Assembly (NCBI GenBank): GCA_963739975.1
Contig: CAVUCK010000019.1
Span: 248,001-312,000 of the forward strand
Direction: 5' to 3'
Length of the DNA stretch: 64,000 nucleotides
Source of the DNA: JALZMG01 sp963739975
GTDB lineage: Bacteria; Actinomycetota; Acidimicrobiia; Acidimicrobiales; Ilumatobacteraceae
The position numbers were made by a program, and so were the translations under genes. Position 1 is the first letter of the stretch; the number at the start of each line of letters is the position of its first letter. The notes under the pieces were generated by a model. It did not search any database and had not been told where the DNA came from. It saw only the letters and a list, made by a program, of their open reading frames with translations. This document shows, piece by piece, positions 28,226 through 38,005 of this stretch.

Positions 28226-28405
28226 CGTGCGTCGGTCGCAGGACCCAGCGAAGTCCGGTGAGAGCCCGGCACTGACCCGCAACGGTGAAGCCACCTCGAG
28301 TGGACGAGTCCGGTCGCCTGGCCCTGCGAGCGATGACCAGACCCTCGAGGCAAGGGCGGTTCGCGGTGACGCGCCGAGCACTTGTCCTCCAGAAACGGAG
28401 GAACC
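28226..28405 (+). promoter_or_regulatory. Cobalamin riboswitch upstream of btuF
   Basis: Class signature AGTCCGGTGAGAGCCCGGCA, ACCCGCAACGGTGAAGCC and GAGTCCGGTCGCCTGGCC are all present, enclosed by pairing GGTCGCAGG / CCTGCGAGC. After the aptamer, TCCTCC (28385-28390) can pair with GGAGGA (28397-28402), which is the ribosome binding site of btuF. This points to B12-dependent blocking of translation, with high B12 shutting off uptake. Confidence 0.88.
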
Positions 28406-29360
28406 GTGGCGACCAGGACCACGATGTTGATCGCCGGCGTGCTCGCCGGCGCCACCCTGCTCGCCGCGGCGTGCGGCGACGACGACCCGGCGTCCGACGA
28501 CACGACGGCGACGACCGCCGCGGCGGACCCGACGACCACCACCGCCGCCACGACCACGACGACCACCCCTGCTCCGCAGCGCATCGTCTCGCTGTCGGCC
28601 ACGGCGACGGAGATGCTCTTCGCCATCGGCGCCGGTGAACAGGTGATCGCCGTCGACAGCACCTCCAACTACCCGCCCGAGGCCGAGGCCGTCCTCACCG
28701 ACCTGTCGGCGTTCGAGCCCAACGTCGAGGCCATCGCCGGGTACGAACCGGACCTCGTCGTGCACTCCGGAACCCCTGGGCTCACCGAGCAGCTCGAGGC
28801 GCTCGACATCGAGGTGTGGGAGGGGCCGGCGGCGACCACGTTCGGCGACGCCTACGCCCAGATCGAGCAATTGGGGGCGATCACCGGCCACGTCGGCGAC
28901 GCCGCCGAGGTCGTGGCCAACATGCAAGCCGATCTCGAGGAGATCGCCCAGTCGGTGCCGACCAGTGAGGTGCCGCTGACCTACTACCACGAGCTCGACG
29001 ACACGCTGTTCAGCGTCACGTCGTCGACGTTCATCGGCGAGGTGTACTCGTTGTTCGGACTGCAGAACATCGCCGACCAGGTCGAGGGCGACTCCGGCGG
29101 CTACCCGCAGCTGAACGCCGAGTTCGTCATCTCGGAGGACCCCGACCTGATCTTCCTCGCCGACTCGAAGTGCTGCGCCCAGAGCCTGGAGACCGTTGCG
29201 GCGCGCGACGGATGGGCCGACATGACGGCGGTCGTCGACGGCAACGTGTTCGAGATGGACGACGACATCGCCTCGCGCTCGGGGTCCGCGGGTGGTCGAG
29301 TACGCCCAGGTCGTCGCCGATGCGATCGAGCAGGCGCAGGTGCCGGCGGGCGGTGGCTGA
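28406..29360 (+). CDS. btuF: Cobalamin-binding lipoprotein, frameshifted near the C-terminus
   Basis: Extracytoplasmic substrate-binding protein of a class III (vitamin B12/siderophore) ABC importer. GTG at 28406 follows GGAGGAACC. A signal peptide ends in lipobox LLAAAC; an acidic and Thr-rich linker follows, then the two-lobed domain: RIVSLSATATEMLFAIGAG, FEPNVEAIAGYEPDLVVHSG, and the C-lobe from LTYYHELDDTLFSV to PDLIFLADSKCC. At about 29280 one extra base shifts the frame; the expected end VVEYAQVVADAIEQAQ follows in the other frame, stopping at 29360 inside btuC. If real, only about 25 C-terminal residues change, so function may survive. Confidence 0.85.
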
Positions 29361-30429
29361 CAGCGCCCTGACCCTGGCGCCTGCCGCCGCCCTGACGGCG
29401 CGGCGACGCGGTCCGCCGTGGCTGGCGATCGGCGTCGGCGTCCTCGTCCTCTCCGTGCTCGTCGGCATCGTCATCGGACCGGCTGGTCCGGCGTGGTGGC
29501 GGGTGCCGCTCGAGCTGCTCGATCGGCTCCCGCTCGTCTCCATCGACAGCGGCGTGACGGACGCCGAGTGGAACATCGTGTGGCAGGTGCGGATGCCGCG
29601 TGTGCTCCTCGGGGCGCTCGTCGGCGGGATGCTGGCCATCGCCGGGGCCAGCTACCAGGGGGTGTTCCGCAACCCGCTCGTCGACCCGTTCCTGCTCGGC
29701 GTGGCCGCCGGCGCCGGCCTCGGCGCGACGCTGGCGCTCACCGTGTTCCGGTCGCCGACCGCGGGTTGGCCGTTCGAAGCCGCACCGCTGTTCGCCTTCG
29801 TCGTCGCCCTGGCCACGGTCTTCCTGACCTACTTCGTCGGTGCGTCGTTCGGCGGGTCGCGAGACGGTGTGACGCTCGTGCTGGCCGGCGTCGCCGTCGC
29901 CGCGCTGGCCACGGCGATCCAGACGTTCCTGCTGCAACGCAACATCCCGCTGGTGCGCGAGGTCTACTCGTGGATCCTCGGTCGGCTGTACACGGCCAAG
30001 TGGTCCGACGTGCGGATGCTGCTGCCGTACACCGTGCTGTGCGCGATCGTGCTGCTGCTGCACCGCCGCCACCTCGATCTGTTCCGGGTGGGGGAGGACG
30101 AGGCGTCGACGCTCGGCGCGCCGGTGGCCCGGGTGCGGCTGGTGATCGTCATCGCCGCCACGCTGGGGACGGCGGCCGCCGTGTCCGTGAGCGGGTTGAT
30201 CGCCTTCGTCGGCATCGTCGTGCCGCACCTGGTGCGGCTGGTGGTCGGCGCGTCCTACCGGACCTTGCTGCCGCTGTCGCTGCTGTTCGGGGGCGCCTTC
30301 TTGGTCATCGCCGACATCCCGGGCCGGGTGCTGACCGACCCGGCCGAGACGCCGATCGGCGTCGTCACGGCGTTCCTCGGGGCGCCGTTCTTCATCTTCG
30401 TCCTGCGGACGAGGCGGCGTCAGCCGTGA
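29353..30429 (+). CDS. btuC: Vitamin B12 ABC transporter permease
   Basis: FecCD/BtuC-family permease with 358 residues and about ten membrane helices. Signatures include WNIVWQVRMPRVLLGALVGG, GASYQGVFRNPLVDPFLLGV, YSWILGRLYTAKWSDV, LGAPVARVRLVIVIAATLGT and GLIAFVGIVVPHLVRL. The GTG start at 29353 overlaps the restored btuF reading frame by 8 bp. Its stop forms GTGA with a 22-codon mini-ORF that leads to btuD. Confidence 0.92.
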   Translation: MADSALTLAPAAALTARRRGPPWLAIGVGVLVLSVLVGIVIGPAGPAWWRVPLELLDRLPLVSIDSGVTDAEWNIVWQVRMPRVLLGALVGGMLAIAGASYQGVFRNPLVDPFLLGVAAGAGLGATLALTVFRSPTAGWPFEAAPLFAFVVALATVFLTYFVGASFGGSRDGVTLVLAGVAVAALATAIQTFLLQRNIPLVREVYSWILGRLYTAKWSDVRMLLPYTVLCAIVLLLHRRHLDLFRVGEDEASTLGAPVARVRLVIVIAATLGTAAAVSVSGLIAFVGIVVPHLVRLVVGASYRTLLPLSLLFGGAFLVIADIPGRVLTDPAETPIGVVTAFLGAPFFIFVLRTRRRQP

Positions 30430-30494
30430 GTGAGCGTTTGGGCCAGAGATCGGCGCGACGGCTCGGCGGTGCGAGCGAACAGATGTCAAATTGA
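30426..30494 (+). repeat. Junction mini-ORF between btuC and btuD
   Basis: A 69-nt ORF starting in the btuC stop (GTGA at 30426-30429) and ending in the btuD start (TTGA at 30491-30494); it adds 65 bp. The peptide starts VSERLGQRSARRLGGASEQ. The DNA start GTGAGTGAGCG and the stretch GCGAGCGAAC match the 68-bp repeat units at 12186-12325 and, more weakly, the ilv/MIP copies. No ribosome binding site. Confidence 0.7.
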
Positions 30495-31294
30495 GCTCGC
30501 TCGAGCTGCGCGGCGTGACGGTCACCTATGGCCGGCGGGTGGCGCTGGAGGCCTACGACGAGCGCATCGAGTCCGGGGAGTGGGTCGGCCTGATCGGTCC
30601 GAACGGGGCCGGCAAGTCGTCGTTGCTGCGGGCCGTGGCGGGCCTCGTCGATGCGACCGGCGACGTCGTCGTCGACGGCGCACCACTCGCCGGCCGATCG
30701 AGGCGGCGGCGGGCCCAGCTCGTGGCCTACGTCCCCCAGCTGCCCGTGCTGCCCGACGACATGTCCGGCTTCGAGTACGTGCTGCTCGGGCGATCCCCGT
30801 ACATCCGCTACTTCTCGTCGGACGACCACCACGACCGCGACGTCGTCGCCGGGGTGTTGACGCGGCTGGAGCTCGAACCGTTCGCCGCCCGCCCGCTCGG
30901 CACCCTGAGTGGCGGCGAGCGCCAACGGCTCGTCATCGCCAGGGCCCTGGCCCAGGAGGCGCCGATCCTGCTGCTCGACGAGCCGACCAGCGCCCTCGAC
31001 ATCGGGCACCAGCAGCAGGCGCTGGAACTGGTCGCCCAGCTGCGCCACGAACGCGGGCTCACGGTCATCTCGGCGATGCACGATCTCACGCTGGCGGGCC
31101 TGTACGCCGACCGCCTGGTGCTGCTGCACGGCGGTCGCTGCGTCGCCACGGGCGGGGCCGACGATGTGCTCCGCCCCGACGTACTGGCGAGGTACTACGG
31201 GGTGCGCGTGCGCGTCCACCACGAGCCCGACGGCACGGTGGTGGTGATCCCGCGACCTCCCGCTGGGACGTCGGCGCCGACCGTGGCAGGCTGA
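30491..31294 (+). CDS. btuD: Vitamin B12 ABC transporter ATPase
   Basis: ATP-binding subunit, 267 residues. Walker A GPNGAGKSS, Q-loop YVPQLPVLPDDMSGFEYVLL, signature LSGGERQR, Walker B ILLLDEPTSALD and switch His in SAMHDL are all present. The start is TTG at 30491, in overlap with the mini-ORF stop; no ATG or GTG lies closer that keeps the first strand (SSLELRGVTVTYGRR). C-terminal residues 240-267 are a short extension. Confidence 0.92.
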   Translation: MSSLELRGVTVTYGRRVALEAYDERIESGEWVGLIGPNGAGKSSLLRAVAGLVDATGDVVVDGAPLAGRSRRRRAQLVAYVPQLPVLPDDMSGFEYVLLGRSPYIRYFSSDDHHDRDVVAGVLTRLELEPFAARPLGTLSGGERQRLVIARALAQEAPILLLDEPTSALDIGHQQQALELVAQLRHERGLTVISAMHDLTLAGLYADRLVLLHGGRCVATGGADDVLRPDVLARYYGVRVRVHHEPDGTVVVIPRPPAGTSAPTVAG

Positions 31295-31300
31295 CGTCGC

Positions 31301-33484
31301 ATGACGACCGAGGTGGGCGCGATCACCCTGGACGCCCGGACCACGCTGTTGGGCGAGGTGGCCGCGGCGCTCGGGTCGGCGGGGTCGCTGGATGAGGCGC
31401 TGCAGTCCCTGGTCTCGACGTTGGCGCCGGTCTACTGCGACAGCTGCGAGGTCGTCATGCCCGACGACGACGGCACCCTGGTTCGAGTCGCCGCGGGCCC
31501 AGCATCGGTGGCCGTCCGTCAGGGGCTGCCGATCCCCGACGTCGCCGACCATCCCGTGCGCCGGGTCATCGAGAGTGGACGGGTGGTGGCGATCGACATC
31601 GAGACGGAGCCCGAAGCGTTCGGGCCGCCTGACCTCCCGGGCACGGCCAGCGCACTGGGCGCACGGTCGGCCGTGATCGCCCCGTTGGTGGGACGCACCA
31701 GGCCGCTCGGCGCGCTCGCCGTCGCCAATGGCCCGAGTGAACGGCGCCTCGACGCCCTCGACGCGGCCTTCGTGCCGATCATCGCTCGCCTCGCCGCACT
31801 GGCCATCGAGAACCTCGAGGCGCTCGACCAGGAACAGATGGTCACCAACCGCTTGCGCGGGGTCGGCCGGGTGGCGGCCGCGCTCAACGCCGCCGACGAC
31901 ATCGACCGGATCGGGGCGGCGCTCGTCGACGTGGCGGGCGCCGAGCTGGGCGCGACGACGGGTCTGCTGTACCTGGTCGAGGGCGACGACCTCGTGCTGG
32001 TGGCATCGAGCGGCTACCGCCGGGACCGACTCGAACGGTGGCAACGGTTCCCGCTCACCAGCGAGGCGCCCGCTGCCGAAGCATGGCGAGCAGGTACGGC
32101 GATCATCTGCGAGGACGACGCCGAGATCCTCGCCCGCTACCCGTACGTCGCCGAGGTCGAGGGGTTCGACGAGCATGCCATCCTCACCGTGCCGGTGATG
32201 ATGGGCGCCGAACGCCTCGGCGCGGCCTTCTGGTCGTTCGACCGGCCGCGTCGGTTCACCCCCGACGATCTCGGGTTCCTCGACCTCGTGGCGGACCAGG
32301 TCGGCGCGGCGATCGCTCGTTTGCGGGCCGGCCGGTCGGTGGCCGAGCACGCCGAGCGGCTGACGGCCAGCCGCGCCCGGATGGCGGCGCTCGCTGGCGT
32401 CGGGGTGATCGGCACGGCCTCCGGTCGCGAGGAGCTCATCCTGGAGGCCAACCAGACCTTCCTCGATCTCATTGGACTGGCGCCGATCGGGCCCATGGGC
32501 GTCAGCTACGTCGAGCTCACGCCGCCGGAGTGGCATTCGGTCGACGAGGAGGCGGTCGCCCAGATGCGACGAACGGGCCGGCTGGAACCCTTCGAGAAGG
32601 AGTTCCTGCACCGCGACGGGACCCGAGTGCCGGTGCTGTTGGGCGGGGCCACGCTCAGCCTCGACCCGTTCGAGTGGATGGTCTTCGCGGTCGACATGCG
32701 AGCCAAGCGGGCAGCCGAGGTGGAAGCGGCGACGGCCAACGAGCGCTTGACCGAGATGCTCGCCGAGCAGCGGCGCATCGCCGACGTGCTGCAAAGCAGC
32801 CTGCTGCCGGCGTCGCTGCCGGCCATCGAGGGCATCGAGGTGCACGCCGAGCACTGGCCCGAGTCCGACGGGCTGCGGGTCGGCGGCGACTTCTACGACG
32901 TGTTCCCGATCAGCGGCGACCGGTGGGGGTTGTTGATCGGCGACGTGTGCGGCAAGGGCATCGAGGCGGCCGCCGTCACGGCCACGGCCCGCCACACCGC
33001 CCGGGCCGCGGCCATGCACCTACGTGGTCCCGACGCCGTGCTGCGGTGGGTGCACGAGGCGGTGCGCGAGCACCCGCTGGACACGTACTGCACGGTCGCC
33101 TTCGGCGCCCTGACGGTGGATGCGGCACGCGGTCCGGTGCTGGAGCTCTCGCTCGGCGGTCACCCGCCGGGTTTCGTGTGCCACGCCGACCGCTCGATCG
33201 ACGTGCTCGGCCAGCCGGGCACGCTGCTCGGTCTGTTCCCGCCGACGCTGACCGCGACGAGCCACCAGCTCCGGTCCGGCGATGTCGTCATCCTCTACAC
33301 CGATGGCGTCACGGACGCGCCGCAGGATGAGGCGATGGCCGAGGAGGAGCTCGGGGAGTGGCTGTGCGCCCACCGGGACCTCTCCCCGGCCGAGATCGCC
33401 GCCGAGCTGCGCGCCGAGCTGATGGCCCGCCGCCCCGCCGGCCTCCGCGACGACGTCGCCACCATCATCCTCAAGGTCCGCTGA
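31301..33484 (+). CDS. GAF-GAF-PAS sensor with SpoIIE/PP2C phosphatase domain
   Basis: A 727-residue cytoplasmic signalling protein. Order: GAF-like domain about 10-165 (VYCDSCEVVMPDDDGTLVRV), second GAF about 190-345 (GATTGLLYLVEGDDLVLVAS), PAS about 355-475 (VGVIGTASGREELILEANQ, EFLHRDGTRVPVLLGG), a coiled-coil linker about 478-505 ending VLQSSLLPASLPAIEG, then the phosphatase with metal residues in VGGDFYDVF and LIGDVCGKGIEAA and a C-terminal DVVILYTDGVTDA. Such proteins dephosphorylate anti-sigma antagonists in general stress pathways; no partner is adjacent. It begins 7 bp after btuD and is probably read from its own promoter too. Confidence 0.92.
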   Translation: MTTEVGAITLDARTTLLGEVAAALGSAGSLDEALQSLVSTLAPVYCDSCEVVMPDDDGTLVRVAAGPASVAVRQGLPIPDVADHPVRRVIESGRVVAIDIETEPEAFGPPDLPGTASALGARSAVIAPLVGRTRPLGALAVANGPSERRLDALDAAFVPIIARLAALAIENLEALDQEQMVTNRLRGVGRVAAALNAADDIDRIGAALVDVAGAELGATTGLLYLVEGDDLVLVASSGYRRDRLERWQRFPLTSEAPAAEAWRAGTAIICEDDAEILARYPYVAEVEGFDEHAILTVPVMMGAERLGAAFWSFDRPRRFTPDDLGFLDLVADQVGAAIARLRAGRSVAEHAERLTASRARMAALAGVGVIGTASGREELILEANQTFLDLIGLAPIGPMGVSYVELTPPEWHSVDEEAVAQMRRTGRLEPFEKEFLHRDGTRVPVLLGGATLSLDPFEWMVFAVDMRAKRAAEVEAATANERLTEMLAEQRRIADVLQSSLLPASLPAIEGIEVHAEHWPESDGLRVGGDFYDVFPISGDRWGLLIGDVCGKGIEAAAVTATARHTARAAAMHLRGPDAVLRWVHEAVREHPLDTYCTVAFGALTVDAARGPVLELSLGGHPPGFVCHADRSIDVLGQPGTLLGLFPPTLTATSHQLRSGDVVILYTDGVTDAPQDEAMAEEELGEWLCAHRDLSPAEIAAELRAELMARRPAGLRDDVATIILKVR

Positions 33485-33500
33485 ACCGGAGCGTCGCCCG

Positions 33501-33578
33501 GCATCTGGGCGCGGAGGTTCTCAAACGCCCTTCTGGGCGCGGACGTTCCCGATTCCGAGAACCTCCGCGCCCGGATGG
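33501..33578 (+). repeat. 78-bp dispersed element, copy E2
   Basis: Ungapped match to the element inside the cyclo-ligase gene at 1603-1680. It lies 17 bp after the phosphatase stop, between two convergent genes, and its second half can form a hairpin (GGGCGCGGACGTTCCC, then GAGAACCTCCGCGCCC). The rest of 33485-33612 has no other feature. Confidence 0.85.
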
Positions 33579-33612
33579 TCATGGCCGTTGACGTCGCGAT
33601 CACCCTGTGTGG

Positions 33613-36499
33613 TCAGGGGCAGCCGGTGACGGTGTCTCCGGGGTCGGCGCTGCACGTGTCGGCGCCGGACCCACCCGATGCGGCGTCGTTGCCACTGACG
33701 CCGTCGGCGGCGTCGAGGTGATCGTTTCCGGAGTCGCCGAACAGTGCGTCGGCACCTGGGCCACCACTGACCTGGTCGTGACCGGAGCCGCCCTCGGCCC
33801 GATCGTCGCCGGAGCCGCCGTCCAAGGTGTCGTTGCCGTTGGAGCCCAACAGCGTCTCGTCGCCCGAGCGGCCGCGCATGACGTCGTCGCCGTTGCCGCC
33901 GTCGGCGCGATCGTTGCCGGAGCCGCCGTCCAAGGTGTCGTCGCCGTTGCCGCCCACCATGGTGTCGTCGCCACCGAGCCCGCAGATCACGTCATCGCCC
34001 TTCGTGCCGATCAGGACGTCGTTGTCGGGGGTGCCGGTGATCGTGCAGTCGGCCGGGACCCCCTCGGTGACGGTGATCGTCACGATGGCCTCACTGGCGG
34101 CGCCGGCTGGATCGACGGCCCGGTAGGTGAACGAATCAGTGCCGATGAATCCGGTGTTCGGGGTGTAGGTGAACGACCCGTCGTCGTTCACCATGACCAC
34201 GCCGCCGGGGGGCGCGTTGGCCAGCACGGCGGTCAGCGGATCGCCGTCGGCGTCGCTGTCGTTGCCCGAGCACCCCTGGGGCGGGAACGGTCAGCGTCGT
34301 GTCCTCGGCGGTGCTGTCGGCGTCGGCGACGGCAACGGGTACGTCGTTGACCGGGTCGACGGTGAGCGTCACGGTCACCGGCGCGGAGTCGGCCCCGCCA
34401 TCGTTGGCGCGGTAGGTGAACGAGTCGGGGCCGTGGTAGTCGGCGGTGGGCTGGTAGTCGAACGAGCCGTCCGAGTTGAGCGTGAAGCTGGCCGCGTGCG
34501 CCGGGGCGGAAGCGAGCACGGCGGTCAGCGGGTCGCCGTCGGCGTCGCTGTCGTTGCCCAACACCCCTGGGCCGGCGACGGTCAGCGTCGTGTCCTCGGG
34601 GCGCTGTACGGCGTCGGCGACGGCGACGGGTACGTCGTTGACCGGGTCGACGGTGAGCGTCACGGTCACCGGCGCGGAGTCGGCCTGGCCATCGTTGGCG
34701 CGGTAGCTAAACGAGTCGGGGCCGTGGTAGTCGGCGGTGGGCTGGTAGTCGAACGAGCCGTCCGAGTTGAGCGTGAAGCTGGCGGCGTGCGCCGGGGCGG
34801 AAGCGAGCACGGCGGTCAGCGGGTCGCCGTCGGCGTCGCTGTCGTTGCCGAACACCCCTGGGGCGGGAACCGTCAGCGTTGTGTCCTCGGGGTGCCGTAG
34901 GCGTCCGCCACCGCACTCGGCGGCGACGGCGGCACGGCCCGGTTGTAGACCGTGCACGTGACCGCTTTCGAGGCGAACGACGTGGCGGTGAAGCCAGTGG
35001 CACCGACGTTGGTGACCTCGACCGGCTCGACGTCGCCCACCGTGCGGCAGGTCGCGTTCAATCCGTCGACCTGCTGCAGCATGAAGCCGGGTTGCAGCGA
35101 CTCTTGAACGGTGACGCTGCGGCGGAGCCCGGCCTCGACCGCGAAGTTCACCGCCCCGGAGTCGTCGGTGGTCGCTGACGGAGGCGTGACCTGGTCGCCT
35201 GGGGGAACCGAAGCGGCGAACTCCCATCCGCCGACGGGTGCGGCCCCGACCACGGACCCGGGCGGCGACGTGCTCGGCACGATCTGCTTCACGACTGACA
35301 CGGTGCCGCGGCACGGTTCCTCGGCCCATTCCCGAAGCCCCTCCACGACGTCCACCTCACCCGCGAACTGGAAGTAGTCGCTGCCGGCGACGGGGCCGGA
35401 GACCGCGCCCAGGCTGGCCGGATCCTCCGCCGGCTGCGCGCCCGCCTCTATCTGCATGACGACGACGTGTGTTCCTTCCGCCTTGACCGCGTTGGCCGAG
35501 AGGATCGCCGCCTCCAGCTCCAAGAACCGGGTCACCCCGTCAGGGTCAGCAGTGCCGAGATCTGACGCCGTCGGCGGTCGATCGGTGATCAGGATCGCCT
35601 CATCGAACGCTCCCGGATGTTCGGCGACTCGCAGCAACCCGGCATCCCAGTTGGTCCCGCCGCCCGTCGAGCTGAGTCCTTCGATCCAGTCGGTGACGGC
35701 GTCCGCACCCGACGCCGTTGACACGACCGTCCGCGGTCGGTTCACGTTGTTCGGCCCCCCGGAGGGCGACGTGTCGGACAGCGTGAACAGCGCGATCTGC
35801 GACGGCGTACCGGCCAGCGCCTCGACGAGGCCCTGCGCCGCCATCTTCATCCTGACGAAGCCGTCGGCGCCGGACAACGTGACGCTCAGATCCAGGATGA
35901 GTGCGATGTCGCGTCCGCACTCGACCGAGGCCGGCGGATTGGTGCGGCTGGACTGCCAGATCCCCGACGATGCCAGCGGATCGGCGAGACCGCCGTCGGT
36001 CGTTCATGAACCGGTCGCCGGAGAAGAAGTTGGTGCGCGCCGTCATTCCGGGGGTGCGGAACCGATACGGGGCCAGCGCACGCGAGCTGCCGCCAACTTG
36101 CAGCACATCGACAGCGAACCAGCCGGACGGTGTACCCGTGCGCACCACCCAGAAGCGCCGATCGCGGTTGGGCCCGCCGACTTGGGTGCCGGGGACCACG
36201 AAGAAGCAGGAACCGGTGTCGTCTGAGACGCAGGTGGCCCACGGCTCGGCGACCGGCGTCGTCGGACCTTGCTCCCCGCCGTCGTGGAGCTGCAGGGTGA
36301 CGCCGGCCAGGCCCGTCGCGATCCCAACGGCGTCGCGGTCGGCCCCGACGAAGACCTCGATGACCGACGTGGTGTCGGTCGGCGGGGGCGGCACCGCGCC
36401 CGCCGGTACCGCCAGGCCGGCGAGTGCGATGGCACTCGCAACGAGTGCAGCCGTGATGACTCGGACGGCCGACCGCTCGGCGAGGTATCCGTTCGGCAT
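33613..36499 (-). pseudogene. Secreted VWA / cadherin-like / RTX-repeat protein with three frameshifts
   Basis: Large exported protein. ATG 36499 (after GGGAG) starts a signal peptide ending near VPAGA. A first domain (VIEVFVGADRDAVGIATG) leads to a von Willebrand A domain (CGRDIALILDLSVTLSGADG, ILITDRPP), a collagen-binding-like segment (GWEFAASVPPGDQVTPP), then three or more cadherin-like domains (PEDTTLTV, GNDSDADGDPLTAVLA, DSFTYRANDG) and C-terminal nine-residue calcium-binding repeats (GGNGDDTLDGGSGND). Frames change near 36000, 34892 and 34270, each by one base. A Ca-dependent adhesin or surface-layer-like role is plausible for the intact form. Sequencing errors in this repetitive GC-rich gene cannot be excluded. 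Confidence 0.75.
34299..34880 (-). repeat. Two tandem 291-bp repeats coding cadherin-like domains
   Basis: Boundaries at GTGTCCTC on the plus strand recur at 34299, 34590 and 34881, exactly 291 bp (97 codons) apart. The two units are nearly identical over most of their length, which suggests recent duplication or gene conversion. A further, more diverged unit lies on the 5' side of this block. Confidence 0.8.
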
Positions 36500-36577
36500 G
36501 CCAACGCTCCCTACTCGCCCCGCCGGCCCGCAGCGGCCACGCCCGAGCATGGGCCGCCAGACACGGCAAGTCAACCG

Positions 36578-38005
36578 TCAGTGTTCGGCAGCGACCGCAG
36601 CCAGCGAGACCATCAGCTCGGGCTCGAACCACGTGTCTCCGTTGAGGACACGGTCGGATTCGGTGGGGCCCCACGTGCCCCGGAAGTACGGGTAGATCGT
36701 TCCCGGGTCGTCGAGCGCCGGTTGGACGATCCGCCACGTCTGCTCGACGACATCCTGGCGGGCGAAGCGCCGCGGTGAGCCGTCGATGGCGTCGCGCAGC
36801 AACCGCTCGTAGGCGTCCTGGCGCTCGCCGAGCGCGGCGGCGAAGTCGACGCCGATGTCGACCTCCTGGCTGTCGAGGTGCGGCCCCGGCGTCTTGGCCT
36901 GCAGCGTGAACGTCACGCCGTCGCGCTTGCCGAGCCGGAACCGCACGAGGTTGCGCTTCGGCACCGGCCCGCCGGCCTCGTCGAACAGCAGCTGGGGAGG
37001 CTCGCGCAGCTCGACGACGGCCTCCGACACGCCATCGGTCAGCGCCTTGCCGACGCGCACGAACCACGGCACACCGGCCCACCGCCACGAGTCGATCATC
37101 AGCCGCACGGCGATGAACGTCTCCACGTCCGACTCGGCAGCGACGCCCGGTTCGTCCCGGTACCCGACGTACTGCCCGCGCACCATGCACGACGGGTCGA
37201 CCGGCTCCATCGCCGCCAGCACCTTGGCCTTCTCGTCCTGCAGGAACGATGACTCCGGGCCGACCGGCGGCTCCATCGCCAGCAGCGACACGATCTGCAG
37301 GGCGTGGTTCTGCAGCACGTCACGCGTGGCCCCGACCGTCTCGTAGAACGCGCCCCGACCCTCGACCCCGATCTTCTCGGCCATCGTGACCTGCACGCTG
37401 CGCACGTAGTTGCGGTTCCAGATCGGCTCCAGCAACATGTTCGAGAAGCGGAACACGAGCAGGTCCTCGACCGCCTCCTTGCCGAGGTAGTGGTCGATGC
37501 GGAAGATCCGCTCCTCGGGGAAGATCGTGTGCAGCACCTCGTTGAGGTGGCGGGCCGACTCGAGGTCGCGCCCGAACGGCTTCTCGACGACGATGCGGCC
37601 CCGCTCGTTGAGCCCGACCGAGGCCAGCGCTTCGGCGACCGTCGGGAACATGTCCGGCGGGATGGCCATGTAGTACACGGCTGTCTTCGATCCGCATCGG
37701 TCGAGCGTCGCTTCGAGCTCCGCCCAGGTGGTCGTGGCCGAGTAGTCACCCTGCACCAGGTCCAGCTGCCGCAGCACGTCCTCGATCACATGAACCTCGG
37801 CGCCGTCGACGAACTCCTCGATCGACGCCTTGGCGTGGGCCCGGAAGTCGTCGTCGGTCCAGTCGCTGCGGGCCACGCCGATCACCGGCACGTCGAGGTG
37901 CCCGCGCTTGGCCAGCGCGTAGAGGGCCGGGAACAGCTTGCGCTTGGCCAGGTCGCCCGTCGAGCCGAACAGGACGAGGGCATCCGCCTTGGGCTGGCCG
38001 TTCAT
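36578..38005 (-). CDS. zwf: Glucose-6-phosphate dehydrogenase
   Basis: First step of the oxidative pentose phosphate pathway, producing NADPH. It has 475 residues. NADP motif VLFGSTGDLAKRKLFPALY, the substrate/catalytic motif FRIDHYLGKEAVEDLL, EKPFGRDLESARHLN and VQVTMAEKIGVEGRGAFYE are clear. The start ATG at 38005 lies in an ATGA overlap with the last of four tandem mini-ORFs; a longer frame from a GTG at 38059 would add 18 residues that are repeat-encoded and do not fit the family N-terminus. Downstream of gnd in the same operon. Confidence 0.95.
   Translation of the reverse strand: MNGQPKADALVLFGSTGDLAKRKLFPALYALAKRGHLDVPVIGVARSDWTDDDFRAHAKASIEEFVDGAEVHVIEDVLRQLDLVQGDYSATTTWAELEATLDRCGSKTAVYYMAIPPDMFPTVAEALASVGLNERGRIVVEKPFGRDLESARHLNEVLHTIFPEERIFRIDHYLGKEAVEDLLVFRFSNMLLEPIWNRNYVRSVQVTMAEKIGVEGRGAFYETVGATRDVLQNHALQIVSLLAMEPPVGPESSFLQDEKAKVLAAMEPVDPSCMVRGQYVGYRDEPGVAAESDVETFIAVRLMIDSWRWAGVPWFVRVGKALTDGVSEAVVELREPPQLLFDEAGGPVPKRNLVRFRLGKRDGVTFTLQAKTPGPHLDSQEVDIGVDFAAALGERQDAYERLLRDAIDGSPRRFARQDVVEQTWRIVQPALDDPGTIYPYFRGTWGPTESDRVLNGDTWFEPELMVSLAAVAAEH

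Noticed and set aside
34299..34880. Minisatellite or CRISPR at the 291-bp repeats
   Set aside because: The repeats are in-frame protein domains with cadherin-like motifs.
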